Assembly: GCA_012515445.1 (NCBI GenBank)
Contig: JAAYYI010000055.1
Span: 1 to 64,000 of the forward strand
DNA: 64,000 nucleotides
Origin: Candidatus Bathyarchaeota archaeon
GTDB taxonomy: Archaea; Thermoproteota; Bathyarchaeia; Bathyarchaeales; Bathycorpusculaceae
Reading direction: 5' to 3'
A program made the translations under genes and the position numbers. Positions 43,761 through 52,262 of the stretch are shown one piece after another. The notes under the pieces were generated by a model. The model was not told where the DNA came from. It saw nothing but the letters and a program-made list of their open reading frames with translations, and made no database searches. Numbering within the stretch: position 1 is the first letter of the stretch; every line of letters starts with the position of its first letter.

Positions 43761-43907
43761 TCGCTTTCAACGGCACCCATCTTGTTGACGAAAAATGTCC
43801 AAATTGACCTTAGCTGTTGAAAAGCTTTTTTCGCCATCCCCCGTTTACCTGTGTCGACCTAATCATCCTCTGGCAGAGATGCATTGCAGTAAGCGGGACG
43901 GCGTTGT

Positions 43908-44522
43908 TTGAATCAGCTTCGCGGTCAACCCGTTAACGTTGACTTAATCCGCGCCGCCGCCATGACTGGCGTTATACTTCTCCACGCAGCAGGACGCTAC
44001 ACCATTACACCACAGGAGATCACTGCATTTGACGCTGTAGAAATGGCGCAATGGTGGGTTGTTGACTTCTACCAGAGCCTCGCAGTGCCGTTTGGCGTCC
44101 CGCTGTTCCTCATGTTAACAGGCGCGCTACTGCTTCAGCCCCAAAAGAAAGATACACTTGCAGTTTTCTTCAAAAAGCGATAGGATCGCATTGGATTGCC
44201 CTCAATTTTCTGGGGGACCGCATATTTTGCGTGGGATTTCTTGGTGCAGAACATCCCTTTCACTAGCGCGGTAATCGTGCAGGGCATCTTAAATGGTGCC
44301 TACACGCAAATGTGGTACCTCTATGTGCTAGTTGGCCTCTATCTGATTACACCAATCTTTCGTATCTTCATCAGACACGCCGATGAAGGCATGTTACGCT
44401 ACTTCATCTTCGTCTGGATAATTGGCGTGGCAATCCTCCCGTAGCTGAATAGTAACGTCTTCGCCCTCACCGGCTACATTGGCTTCTTTGTGCTGGGTTC
44501 ATACCTCTCAACTGTTCGATAG
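43908..44522 (+). pseudogene. Acyltransferase-3 (OafA-like) remnant with in-frame TAG codons
   Basis: The reading frame 43908-44522 encodes a recognisable acyltransferase-3 N-terminal two-thirds: NVDLIRAAAMTGVILLHAAG (catalytic-type RxxA/H region), then LAVPFGVPLFLMLTGALLLQ, RIGLPSIFWGTAYFAWDFLV, TQMWYLYVLVGLYLITPIFR and GYIGFFVLGSYLS. It is interrupted in frame by TAG at 44181 and 44442, and ends at TAG 44520 well short of the usual ~340 residues. TAG is an ordinary stop for confident genes here (for example hypD, aspartokinase), so decay is the simplest reading. The product would have O-acetylated surface glycans. Confidence 0.8.
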
Positions 44523-44755
44523 TGTTGCCGCCGCCGATTGTCAGTAACCAATCCGGCGCAATAGACGGTGCATACTTTAGAAATCAAATAATTCCAAGAA
44601 TCACGCAGGCTGCGAATCAGACTGGTTTGCCCGTAATTGACGTTTACTCAATTTTTCTGGGGCATAATGACTACTACAGGGATGGTTTACACATTAACAT
44701 AGCGGGCGCCAGAGTGATCGCTGACACTGTCTATAAAACAGTTTTTTTCAATTAG
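44522..44755 (+). pseudogene. C-terminal fragment of an SGNH/GDSL hydrolase
   Basis: About 77 codons: LPPPIVSNQSGAIDGAYFRN, then QIIPRITQAANQTGLPVIDV, and the catalytic Asp-His block DGLHINIAGARVIADTVY. The N-terminal half with the GDS nucleophile is missing. It starts two bases into the last TAG of the acyltransferase remnant but in another frame. It is probably a deletion junction joining two neighbouring, formerly full genes (or an AT3-SGNH fusion). Confidence 0.75.
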
Positions 44756-44817
44756 AAATGAATTAAGAAAAATTACAGGCTGCAACTTTGGTGTTGCATG
44801 CCGTCGATTGGGTTCTT

Positions 44818-45747
44818 TTAGATGGTGAAGTTTGATTCTGCTGGTCCAGCTGGCGTCGAGGGCTGTGGCTGCTGTGGAGGCGGCGCTTGCTTGGGTGGCG
44901 GTGACTGCTCTGAGGGTTTTGATGGCTTAGCTTTAGGTTTCTTGCGTAGCACCAATACTATTGCTAGGATTACTACTGCAATAATGCCGATTGCTCCAAT
45001 AAGCACCACAATCGTGAGTGGGTCCCGATCATACGGTGCTGTGGTGGCGGTGGGCTGGTTTGTCGGCTGCTGTGTTGGGTTTGTTGTGGGTTGCGCTGTC
45101 ATTGTCGGTGCAGGTGTCGGCGTAGCGATTGTGCTCAAGTCAGGCACGGTTACGTTTAAGATCATACTTGCGCTGTTATCTGCATAATCGGTTAGTGTCA
45201 AGTTTACTGCATAATTTCCTGGCGATGCATATGTGTGGGTGAAGTAAGAATAATTGCGGGTTATGTTGCCGTCACCTAGATCCCATGTGGCGTTTCGGAT
45301 TCCGTAGTTGTCGGTGCTGTAGCGGGCGTCAAAGAATACTGTGTTTGTGGAGTAGAGTTCCCAGTATGGGTCTACAGTTGGCGGTGTAACGTCTAGTATA
45401 ATTCCTGAGCTGGCAAAAGAGGTTTGGTTGGTGCTGTCGCGGAACTGGGCATACACTGTTTGGGTGTCTTCCACGTCTATGATTGTCCAGCTCTTTGAAG
45501 TGCCGTAGGTTTCCCAATTTGACCAGGTGGAGTTGTCGTTTGAGAAGCACATTTCCGTTGCGTTAATTGCTGAAATTGTCAATGTTACTGAGGTGGAGTT
45601 GGTGTGTGTTGCTCCGTTGTTGATGCTTATGGTGCCTGATGTCTGTGCGTTTATCTGCGGGAGCTGGCTGCATGCGATTAGGGATATGGTTAACATTAAT
45701 GCTAATGCAAATAAGATTTTTGAGCGATTTATTGGCTTGAAATTCAT
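44818..45747 (-). CDS. PKD-domain surface protein with C-terminal membrane anchor
   Basis: 309 aa from ATG 45747 with GAAGG upstream. Signal-like helix (ILFALALMLTISLIACSQLP), an Ig-like domain at about 35-120 (TISINNGATHTNSTSVTLTI), a PKD domain at about 125-195 (NATWDLGDGNITRNYSYFTH), a Thr/Pro/Gln linker, the membrane helix IVVLIGAIGIIAVVILAIVL and a cytosolic Pro/Gln-rich tail. Probably adhesion or cell-envelope structure. Sequons (NxS/T) are frequent. Confidence 0.78.
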   Translation of the reverse strand: MNFKPINRSKILFALALMLTISLIACSQLPQINAQTSGTISINNGATHTNSTSVTLTISAINATEMCFSNDNSTWSNWETYGTSKSWTIIDVEDTQTVYAQFRDSTNQTSFASSGIILDVTPPTVDPYWELYSTNTVFFDARYSTDNYGIRNATWDLGDGNITRNYSYFTHTYASPGNYAVNLTLTDYADNSASMILNVTVPDLSTIATPTPAPTMTAQPTTNPTQQPTNQPTATTAPYDRDPLTIVVLIGAIGIIAVVILAIVLVLRKKPKAKPSKPSEQSPPPKQAPPPQQPQPSTPAGPAESNFTI

Positions 45748-46267
45748 CTTTTTGCCTTCAGCATCAAAACCGCCGCTTATCAATATAAGATTTTACCAGA
45801 ATTAAGGAAAATTCAGCTCAATGTACCTCAAGAAGCCTGTTGAGTCGGGCTTAGTTTCAAAGGCGTTATTTTGCTGTCGCTAAATTTAGGTAGCCTCTGG
45901 CGTTGAAGGCGTCTTTGAGGTGGTGCTCTTTTTCCTTTTTGTCCTCTTTTAAACAGGTTGTTTTTTTGTCTTCTATAGTTTTCACTTTTGGTACTAGCGT
46001 TGATACCCAGTTTATAGTGGTTTGTGACTGTAATAACGCAACAGCAAAAAAGTTAGAGGATTCTTCTATTTTCTCTCTTCATAAACTGTATATGCAAAAA
46101 AGGGTATCTTCATTTGAAGCGGTAGCTCATCACAGTCATGTATTCCCGTGTTCCCCAGAACAGATTCAGTATTCCGCTCATGAGACTACAGCTTCACTTT
46201 TAATTTCTCTAAACGACAAGAACTTGCTATAAAAAGAAGATATTTAAGTTACTTTTTAGCTAAGTTG

Positions 46268-46460
46268 TTAACCGCATGTGCAGTTGCTGTTATCATCAAG
46301 TTTTTTGCCCTTAAGCGCTGATTTTATCATTGCGCCAGCGCAACCCACGCCGCTTTCTACGGTAATTGCTTCATTGGGGCAGTTTAGTTGACAAGCGCGC
46401 CGCATTCTATGCATGCTGATGGGTCAGTGATTACTACTTTACCATCTTTAGCAATCTTCT
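46268..46460 (-). pseudogene. Frameshifted 4Fe-4S ferredoxin remnant, HgcB-like
   Basis: Read on the minus strand: KIAKDGKVVITDPSACIECG, then a two-base insertion (GCGC at about 46398) that shifts the frame and meets TAA. In the corrected frame it continues ACQLNCPNEAITVESGVGCA, then GAMIKSALKGKKLDDNSNCT and CG-stop. CIECGACQLNCP is a complete 4Fe-4S motif. The ESGVGCAGAMI segment and C-terminal Cys pair resemble the mercury-methylation ferredoxin HgcB and its relatives. The N-terminal half (first cluster) is missing, cut at repeat copy 5. Confidence 0.7.
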
Positions 46461-46521
46461 GTAAAATATGCTGAAAGATGAAGTAGCAGGGCAGCATCCT
46501 CTTCTTTTACTAAATATTTTT
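46457..46521 (+). repeat. Dispersed structured element, copy 5 (5'-truncated)
   Basis: Only the 3' part is present: CTTCTGTAAAATATGCTG (equivalent to TTTCTGCAAAAA...TTGG in other copies), the hairpin AAAGATGAAGTAGCAGGGCA...CCTCTTCTTT and the tail TACTAAATATTTTTT. The changes in both outer arms (AAAGA with TCTTT) keep the pairing. It abuts the truncated ferredoxin. Confidence 0.65.
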
Positions 46522-46526
46522 TCCCT

Positions 46527-46757
46527 TTGAATAAGGGAGGGGGAGGTTACTCTGAGACGGGTAGGTCCACTCTTAAGGCGCTTTTAAAAAAACAAGAGGA
46601 ACTTGGCAGAGCAACAGAACCTAAATCCGCTAAAAATAGCGATCTCTGGGCGGCACGCATAGCATCCATCGGAAACTTTGCACAAGCGATTATAATGGCT
46701 AATTTTGCCCTAACAACTGCTTACAGGATGCGCATTTCGCTCTCAGCACACGTTTAG
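46527..46757 (+). CDS. Small Gly-rich-N-terminus hypothetical protein, possibly a fragment
   Basis: 76 aa from TTG 46527, right after repeat copy 5. The N-terminus GGGGYSETGRSTLKALLKKQ is followed by a helical stretch (DLWAARIASIGNFAQAIIMA, NFALTTAYRMRISL). The bases encoding GGGGYSETGRSTL recur in inverted orientation at 52263-52302 (39 bases, one mismatch). No family recognised; it may be the intact copy of a short gene or itself a remnant. Confidence 0.4.
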   Translation: MNKGGGGYSETGRSTLKALLKKQEELGRATEPKSAKNSDLWAARIASIGNFAQAIIMANFALTTAYRMRISLSAHV

Positions 46758-46885
46758 CCTATAAAAAAGGGGGGTTAGAGAGAAAAAAGCGGTTATGTTC
46801 GAGCGCAGGGTACGTGAGTTATCGCTAGTTTTAGCATTAAACTGCGATCTGTCAGTCAGGGGTTTTCTAATCCTTTATGTGCGAT

Positions 46886-46897
46886 ACATTTTATAAT
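46886..46897 (+). promoter_or_regulatory. TATA box of the Hsp20-uL15-SecY transcript
   Basis: TACATTTTATAA; the predicted start is near 46920. The strong SD GGAGGGGG precedes ATG 46943. This promoter gives uL15-SecY independent expression from the main ribosomal operon. Confidence 0.5.
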
Positions 46898-46942
46898 GGC
46901 ATCAGAAAGATGGGTAGTTAACTTTGGAGGGGGAAATGACCA

Positions 46943-47380
46943 ATGAGCGCACGATGGAAAAGAACAATAAAGAATCGCAAATGGCTCGACATCAACGAGT
47001 TAGATAAGGCTAAAACATCCAAGAAGCCAAAGGTTGCCCAGAAGAAAGCGGCGCCGGCGAGCTATCGCCCACCCTCGAATAACTATGCTAAACGCCAGGA
47101 TCTTAAACCCCTGATAGACATATTTCAGGATACTAACAACATAACAATCGTTGCAGAGATCGCAGGGTTTAATAAGGAAACATTCAAGATAAATGTGAAA
47201 GATCAGAAAATCACGCTGTCAGCCAAATCGAAAGAGCGCAGATACTATAAAAGTTTAAATCTGCCGAAAGTAGTCATTCCAGACGAAACGCACACTAAAT
47301 ACAAGAACGGCGTGCTAGAAATCAAATTAAAGAAAGCTGAACCAACAGCAATAGGAAAAGCAGATCAACATGCCCCATAA
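46943..47380 (+). CDS. Small heat-shock (Hsp20-like) protein
   Basis: 145 aa. Basic N-terminus (SARWKRTIKNRKWLDINELD), then an alpha-crystallin domain at about 55-138: LIDIFQDTNNITIVAEIAGF, NKETFKINVKDQKITLSAKS and the closing YKNGVLEIKLKK. Its last 11 bases overlap the uL15 start, so it is translationally coupled to a ribosomal protein and SecY. This is an unusual neighbour that suggests co-expression with protein synthesis and export. Confidence 0.82.
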   Translation: MSARWKRTIKNRKWLDINELDKAKTSKKPKVAQKKAAPASYRPPSNNYAKRQDLKPLIDIFQDTNNITIVAEIAGFNKETFKINVKDQKITLSAKSKERRYYKSLNLPKVVIPDETHTKYKNGVLEIKLKKAEPTAIGKADQHAP

Positions 47381-47798
47381 ACTAAGAAAAATCAGGAAAT
47401 TCCGAGGCAGCAGAACTCAGGGTTACGGAAGAATCGGTCAACACCGAGACTCAGGTAGCAAAGGCAACCGCAGAGTCGGACGCCATAAGCATCTCTGGAG
47501 TAAAATCCAAAACATAAATCCAGGTTACTTCGGCAAAAACGGATTCACTTCACCACAGAGCAAACACAGAATCGAATCCACCATCAACCTACTGAAACTC
47601 GACCAGCTGGCCACCGGCAAAGAAATCAACCTAACCGAACTAGGCTACACAAAACTCCTCGGCACAGGCAAAGTCACCAAAGCAATCACTGTAACCGTTG
47701 CAGCAGCCTCAAAATCCGCCCAGACCAAGATCGAAGAAGCAGGCGGAAAACTAATTCTCCTAGAAGCCGAAGCAGAAGCAGAAGCATCCGAGGAGTAA
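47370..47798 (+). CDS. rpl15: Ribosomal protein uL15
   Basis: 142 aa. KLRKIRKFRGSRTQGYGRIG, GNRRVGRHKHLWSKIQNINP and LTELGYTKLLGTGKVTKAIT are family signatures. The end is an Ala/Glu tail. Normally next to uL30, it is here 5.5 kb away, starts inside an Hsp20 gene and is followed by SecY as usual. Confidence 0.94.
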   Translation: MPHKLRKIRKFRGSRTQGYGRIGQHRDSGSKGNRRVGRHKHLWSKIQNINPGYFGKNGFTSPQSKHRIESTINLLKLDQLATGKEINLTELGYTKLLGTGKVTKAITVTVAAASKSAQTKIEEAGGKLILLEAEAEAEASEE

Positions 47799-47807
47799 GG
47801 CTGCTAA

Positions 47808-49253
47808 ATGGCCGGAAGATTCCTCAGCCTCTTTAAACCAGTAGGCCGCATACTTCCCGAAATTAAGAAACCAGCACGTAAAGTTTCTTTTAACGAAAAA
47901 CTTTTCTGGACAGCTCTCTGTCTAGTTATCTTCCTTGTAATGACCGAAATCCCGCTTTATGGCGTAAGCCCTGATGCGCAGGATAGCTTCGGTTCACTAC
48001 GTGTCATCTTCGCTTCCAATCAGGGTACACTGATGGAGCTGGGTATCGGCCCAATCGTCACCGCAGGCTTAATTCTGCAGTTACTCGCCGGTTCAGGCAT
48101 CATAAAATGCGACCTATCAAACCCAGAAGACCGAGGACTCTTCACCAGCGCAAGCAAAGTCTTCAGCATACTCTTAACAGGAGTACAAGCAGTCGCCTAC
48201 ATCCTAAGTGGCATGTACGGCACACTAGACCAACTTGGTGTTCCAATAATTTTAGCGATATTCTTCCAACTCATAGCCGCAGGCATAATCGTCATGTTAA
48301 TGGATGAACTAGTCCAGAAGGGCTGGGGATTAGGAAGCGGCATCAGCCTATTCATCATGGCTGGTGTAGCGCAGAACATCATATGGTCGATGTTCTCTCC
48401 TCCGACTGGACTATTCGTGGGCGCACTCTCAGCACTAAACGCTGGACAGATATCAATAACAGAGTGGGTACTAGGCACCGTTAACGGCTTCTACCCGACA
48501 ATGATCGGGTTAATCGCCACAATCGTGGTGTTCCTGGTAATCATCTACCTGCAAGGTGTACGCGTTGAGTTACCAATGAGCTACGCAGGTTACAAAGGCT
48601 TCCGCAGCAGATACCCAATCAAGTTACTCTACGTCAGCAACTTACCAGTCATCTTCGCAAGTGCACTATTCGCAAACGTGTACTTCTTTGCGCAGTTGCT
48701 CTGGAGCCAACTTGGGCAGCCTGAACCTGGCAAGAACCTGTTCTTCCAGATCATAGGCGACTTCAACAGAACATATACTACGACAGAAACCGGCGGTACA
48801 ACCTCAAGCGTCTCCGCAGTCGGCGGCTTAGCGTACCTAACCAGTGCGCCACGCAGTCTGCAAGGCGTAGCAGATGACCCAATACGCGCGATGTTCTTCC
48901 TCGCCGTCATGGTCGGCTTCTGCGCCGTGTTCAGCCTAATATGGCTTGAAGTCGGCGGACTTGGCCCCAGCAAAGTCGCAAAGCAACTAATGGACAGCGG
49001 CATGGAAATTCCGGGTTACAGACGCAGCGAGAAACCCATCGAAGCTATACTCAAACGCTACATCCCAGTCGTAACCGTACTGGGCGGTATAATAGTTGGC
49101 TTGGTTGCGGCGGTAAGCGACTTCCTCGGCGCATTCGGTACAGGCACAGGTATCCTACTCTCGGTAGGTATCATATACCAGTACTATGAGTTGCTCATGA
49201 GGGAACGCGCAGCTGAAATGTTCCCGGCGTTCAGAAGAATACTGGGCGAATAA
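47808..49253 (+). CDS. secY: Preprotein translocase subunit SecY
   Basis: 481 aa, ten membrane helices expected. The plug and pore region is near GVSPDAQDSFGSLRVIFASN; cytosolic loops include VRVELPMSYAGYKGFRSRYP and the C-terminal GGLGPSKVAKQLMDSGMEIP. Central channel of the archaeal Sec61-type translocon. It follows uL15 in the conserved order. The adk gene that commonly follows SecY in archaea is absent here. Confidence 0.95.
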   Translation: MAGRFLSLFKPVGRILPEIKKPARKVSFNEKLFWTALCLVIFLVMTEIPLYGVSPDAQDSFGSLRVIFASNQGTLMELGIGPIVTAGLILQLLAGSGIIKCDLSNPEDRGLFTSASKVFSILLTGVQAVAYILSGMYGTLDQLGVPIILAIFFQLIAAGIIVMLMDELVQKGWGLGSGISLFIMAGVAQNIIWSMFSPPTGLFVGALSALNAGQISITEWVLGTVNGFYPTMIGLIATIVVFLVIIYLQGVRVELPMSYAGYKGFRSRYPIKLLYVSNLPVIFASALFANVYFFAQLLWSQLGQPEPGKNLFFQIIGDFNRTYTTTETGGTTSSVSAVGGLAYLTSAPRSLQGVADDPIRAMFFLAVMVGFCAVFSLIWLEVGGLGPSKVAKQLMDSGMEIPGYRRSEKPIEAILKRYIPVVTVLGGIIVGLVAAVSDFLGAFGTGTGILLSVGIIYQYYELLMRERAAEMFPAFRRILGE

Positions 49254-49261
49254 ACCACCCT

Positions 49262-49291
49262 TCCCCTTTTAGGGGCTTGTTTTCTTTTTCT
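49262..49291 (+). terminator. Terminator after SecY
   Basis: CCCCTTTTAGGGG hairpin directly followed by CTTGTTTTCTTTTTCTTTG, a U-rich tract suited to archaeal termination. Confidence 0.6.
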
Positions 49292-49426
49292 TTGTTCTTA
49301 AAATATTAAATCGAGTTTTCCATAAAATTTTTCGATTTATTGAAAAAAGGCTTGGCTGCAAGTTTCTAAATCAATCCCTCAACTATTTTTAAAAAATTAC
49401 TGTTGTTGGATGGTGAAACAACCAAT

Positions 49427-49435
49427 GCTTATATG
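49427..49435 (+). promoter_or_regulatory. TATA box for the PQQ-like surface protein
   Basis: GCTTATATG; the transcription start is predicted near 49457. AAGGAG lies seven bases before ATG 49505. Confidence 0.45.
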
Positions 49436-49504
49436 TTCACTTCAGGCAAGGTGGGGCTACAACTATGTTAGAAATAACATGGCTGATAGTTAAGGAGACA
49501 GAAA

Positions 49505-52132
49505 ATGAGACATACGAATAAAAAATTTGTAATAGCAACCGGTATCTTTCTGGTACTGGCAATAACCAGCTCGATGTTTCTACTACCTGTAGAAGCACGC
49601 GATCCTGGATGGACTTGGGTTTCTTATGCATACTTGACTGCTTCGCCGAATCCAGTCGGTGTCGGCCAAACAGTAGCTATCGTTATGTGGATCGATGCAC
49701 CTCTTCCCGGCTCAACAATCCAAAACGACATCAGACGCCATGATTACACGCTGACAATCACAAAACCCGATGGCCAAAAAGAGACACAACACTGGGATGC
49801 CATCAGTGACACCACCAGCGTTCAATATATGCAATATGTCCCAAGCCAAGCAGGTAACTACACACTAACATTCACTTACCCAGACCAGAAATACACTTGG
49901 AACCGAGCTAACACTCCAGGGCTCTCAGCTGCAAATGCGCTATATGAAAACGACACTTTCCTTGGCGCAAGTAAAACAATCCAGCTAGAAGTAATGCAAG
50001 ACGCAGTTCCTCAACCAATCGACAGCTATCCATTCCCAACTGAATACTGGACTCGACCAATCGAAGGACAAAACACATGGTGGTACACGCTTGGATCAAA
50101 CTGGCTTGCTTCACCTTACGTTCTAGGCGCAGGCGCAGGCTACGGTATCCCCGGCGCAGTCCAACCAGACGGTGCAGCACCAAACAGTGCACACGTTATG
50201 TGGGCAAAACCAATCCAGTGGGGCGGAGTTGTCGGTGGATCTGATACGGCTGTTCCAGGCGAAACATTCTACGGAGGATTATCATACAACTGCCGATTCG
50301 CCAACCCAATCATCATGCAGGGCGTCTTGTACTATCCGGAGCCATGGGGTAACGGAGCAGGAGGCGGCGACTATGTTGCTGTCAACCTACAAACAGGTAA
50401 AGAGCTGTGGCGCGTAAATACAACAGCTACAGGTGTTTCACTCGTGCCATCTTTCGGTTACCTATACAGCGCAGAGACACCCAACCAGCACGGAGTTTTA
50501 CCTAACGGTTTGCTGATAGCTGTTTCAGGTACAACTTGGCGGGCATACGATGCACGCACAGGCACCTTAACAACCATGGTCATCAACAACGTTCCCGCAG
50601 GCACAAACGTACCTGGGCCCTCAGGCGAAATCCTAAGATACTCTTTAACTAACCTCGGCACAGCAGCTGCACCAAAATATTACCTAACCCAATGGAACTC
50701 ATCAAGAGTCTTCGGTGGCGCAGCAGGAATAGCTGTCGGCAACTGGTACACAGGCAACGTCCAAGCAAACGCGTCAACAGCATTCGACTGGAACGTCTCG
50801 TTACCTATGACAACTTCTGGGTGGGCGATTGGCATTGCAGGTCAAGGATCAATTCCAATGATCGCACCAGATAACATGATGCTTCTAACACAGGGCGGAT
50901 TCGGCGGACACCCCGGCGACTTCGCAGTAACAGTCACAGCAGACAACGGAAACATCACTGCCATCAACCTAAAACCAGCTTCTCGAGGAAGCACACTGTG
51001 GTCACAGAGCTATCCACCTGCACCAGGTAACAACTCACGTGTCATCACTGACTGGGATGTAAACAACGGCATCTTCATCTTCTCAGATAAGGAAAGCATA
51101 AAACACTACGGTTACAGTCTCACAGATGGAAGGCAAGTCTGGCAAGCTGAACAACCGATTGACAGCGGAATCGACTACAACTTTATGGCACAATGCCTAG
51201 AGCGAATAGCATATGACAAACTCTACGTCTCCGGCTACGCTGGCGTAATCTACTGCTATGACGTTAAGACAGGCGATTTACTGTGGAGCTATGGTAACGG
51301 CGGAGAAGGTAACAGCACATACAGCGGCTTCGTAACACCATACGGACGCTACCCAGTCTTCGTTAGCACAATCGCAGATGGAAAAGTGTATACTACCACA
51401 ACAGAGCACTCGCCTAACGCTCCACTCTACAAAGACGCTAAACTAAGATGCTTAAACGCAACCGACGGAACAGAAATCTGGACAATCCTTGACTACGGTA
51501 ACCAAATGTATGGTGGCCAATCACCAATCGCAGACGGCTACTTGACGACACTCAACTCATATGATGCAAGAATCTACTGCTACGGTAAAGGCCCAAGCGC
51601 ATTAACAGTGTCCGCACCAGACATCGCCGTTTCATCAGGTACCCCTGTTATAATTCGCGGTACAATCACTGACATTGCAGCCGGCACAACGCAGGATGAA
51701 CAGGCAGCACGCTTCCCCAACGGTGTTCCAGCAGTCTCCGACGAAAGCATGGGTGCATGGATGGAATATATCTACATGCAGAAACCAAAACCAACCAACG
51801 TCCTCGGTGTGCAAGTCGCAATTAACGTTATTGACTCCAACGGCAACTACAGAACTGTCGGTACAGCCACAAGCGATGCAGGCGGCTTCTACACTTTCAC
51901 TTGGACACCAGACATCGAAGGCGACTTTAAAGTCATAGCAAGCTTTGCAGGCACAGAATCGTACTACCCATCATCAGCTGAATCATCATTCGTTGTCTCC
52001 GCAGCGGCACCGACAGCAACAGCCCAACCACAAATCACGCCTCCACCTACAGAACTATACGTCGTCGCCATGGGCGTAGCCATTATGGTTGCACTCGCAG
52101 TCGCAACAGTCCTCATCCTGAGGAAGCCATAA
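49505..52132 (+). CDS. Large secreted PQQ-like beta-propeller protein, membrane anchored
   Basis: 875 aa. Signal peptide (FVIATGIFLVLAITSSMFLL), then an N-terminal Ig-like domain (SPNPVGVGQTVAIVMWIDAP). A long propeller region at about 250-700 has PQQ-type repeats (GDYVAVNLQTGKELWRVNTT, GVIYCYDVKTGDLLWSYGNG, AKLRCLNATDGTEIWTILDY). A further Ig-like domain lies at about 745-835, and the C-terminal helix VVAMGVAIMVALAVATVLIL anchors it. A large surface protein, perhaps binding or S-layer associated; no enzymatic residues can be named. Its codons are A/C-rich at third positions, like the ribosomal genes, suggesting high expression. Confidence 0.82.
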   Translation: MRHTNKKFVIATGIFLVLAITSSMFLLPVEARDPGWTWVSYAYLTASPNPVGVGQTVAIVMWIDAPLPGSTIQNDIRRHDYTLTITKPDGQKETQHWDAISDTTSVQYMQYVPSQAGNYTLTFTYPDQKYTWNRANTPGLSAANALYENDTFLGASKTIQLEVMQDAVPQPIDSYPFPTEYWTRPIEGQNTWWYTLGSNWLASPYVLGAGAGYGIPGAVQPDGAAPNSAHVMWAKPIQWGGVVGGSDTAVPGETFYGGLSYNCRFANPIIMQGVLYYPEPWGNGAGGGDYVAVNLQTGKELWRVNTTATGVSLVPSFGYLYSAETPNQHGVLPNGLLIAVSGTTWRAYDARTGTLTTMVINNVPAGTNVPGPSGEILRYSLTNLGTAAAPKYYLTQWNSSRVFGGAAGIAVGNWYTGNVQANASTAFDWNVSLPMTTSGWAIGIAGQGSIPMIAPDNMMLLTQGGFGGHPGDFAVTVTADNGNITAINLKPASRGSTLWSQSYPPAPGNNSRVITDWDVNNGIFIFSDKESIKHYGYSLTDGRQVWQAEQPIDSGIDYNFMAQCLERIAYDKLYVSGYAGVIYCYDVKTGDLLWSYGNGGEGNSTYSGFVTPYGRYPVFVSTIADGKVYTTTTEHSPNAPLYKDAKLRCLNATDGTEIWTILDYGNQMYGGQSPIADGYLTTLNSYDARIYCYGKGPSALTVSAPDIAVSSGTPVIIRGTITDIAAGTTQDEQAARFPNGVPAVSDESMGAWMEYIYMQKPKPTNVLGVQVAINVIDSNGNYRTVGTATSDAGGFYTFTWTPDIEGDFKVIASFAGTESYYPSSAESSFVVSAAAPTATAQPQITPPPTELYVVAMGVAIMVALAVATVLILRKP

Positions 52133-52136
52133 AAAC

Positions 52137-52167
52137 GGAAGACACCCATCTTCCATTTCCTTTTTTA
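52137..52167 (+). terminator. Terminator after the PQQ-like surface protein
   Basis: GGAAGA/TCTTCC stem (52137-52154, 6-base loop) followed by ATTTCCTTTTTT. Confidence 0.6.
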
Positions 52168-52187
52168 TAAAAAAACCTAGCAGAATA

Positions 52188-52245
52188 CCTGCCGCGTTAG
52201 CGGCAGGATGAATGCGTCCCGCCGCGAAAGCGGCGAGTAGTTCAC
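52188..52245 (+). mobile_element. Solo IS200/IS605-type right end (candidate)
   Basis: Two tandem GC-rich hairpins: CCTGCCGC-GTTA-GCGGCAGG (52188-52207) and CGCCGC-GAAA-GCGGCG (52220-52235). They are separated by ATGAATGCGT and followed by AGTAGTTCAC. The layout 'GATGAAT..., subterminal hairpin, TAGTTCAC' is what I know from right ends of archaeal IS605/TnpB elements, where it also forms the 3' part of the omega RNA. No tnpA or tnpB gene is attached. A plain pair of structured hairpins is the alternative. Confidence 0.5.
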
Positions 52246-52262
52246 TTTTAGCTCAAAAAATA

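Larger units (their letters stand above)
43142..43907. other. 766-base intergenic region in the accessory island
   Basis: Contains repeat copy 4 (43299-43430) and three short direct repeats (43675-43760). No protein-like ORF was found on either strand. It is AT-rich compared with the flanking genes. Confidence 0.55.
45748..46942. other. 1.2-kb region of decayed and small sequences before Hsp20-uL15
   Basis: Holds an ORF without protein-like features (45903-46232), a frameshifted ferredoxin remnant on the minus strand (46268-46460), repeat copy 5 (46457-46521), a short Gly-rich ORF (46527-46757) and the promoter of the Hsp20-uL15-SecY transcript. The mixture of remnants suggests a site of repeated insertion and deletion. 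Confidence 0.6.

Noticed and set aside
43908..44522. Pyrrolysine read-through of TAG codons in the acyltransferase
   Set aside because: TAG is the stop of many normal genes here, and the gene also lacks its C-terminus and joins an out-of-frame fragment.
45903..46232. Plus-strand ORF of 109 codons
   Set aside because: Composition is not protein-like, with no RBS and no recognisable motif; it lies in a decayed region.
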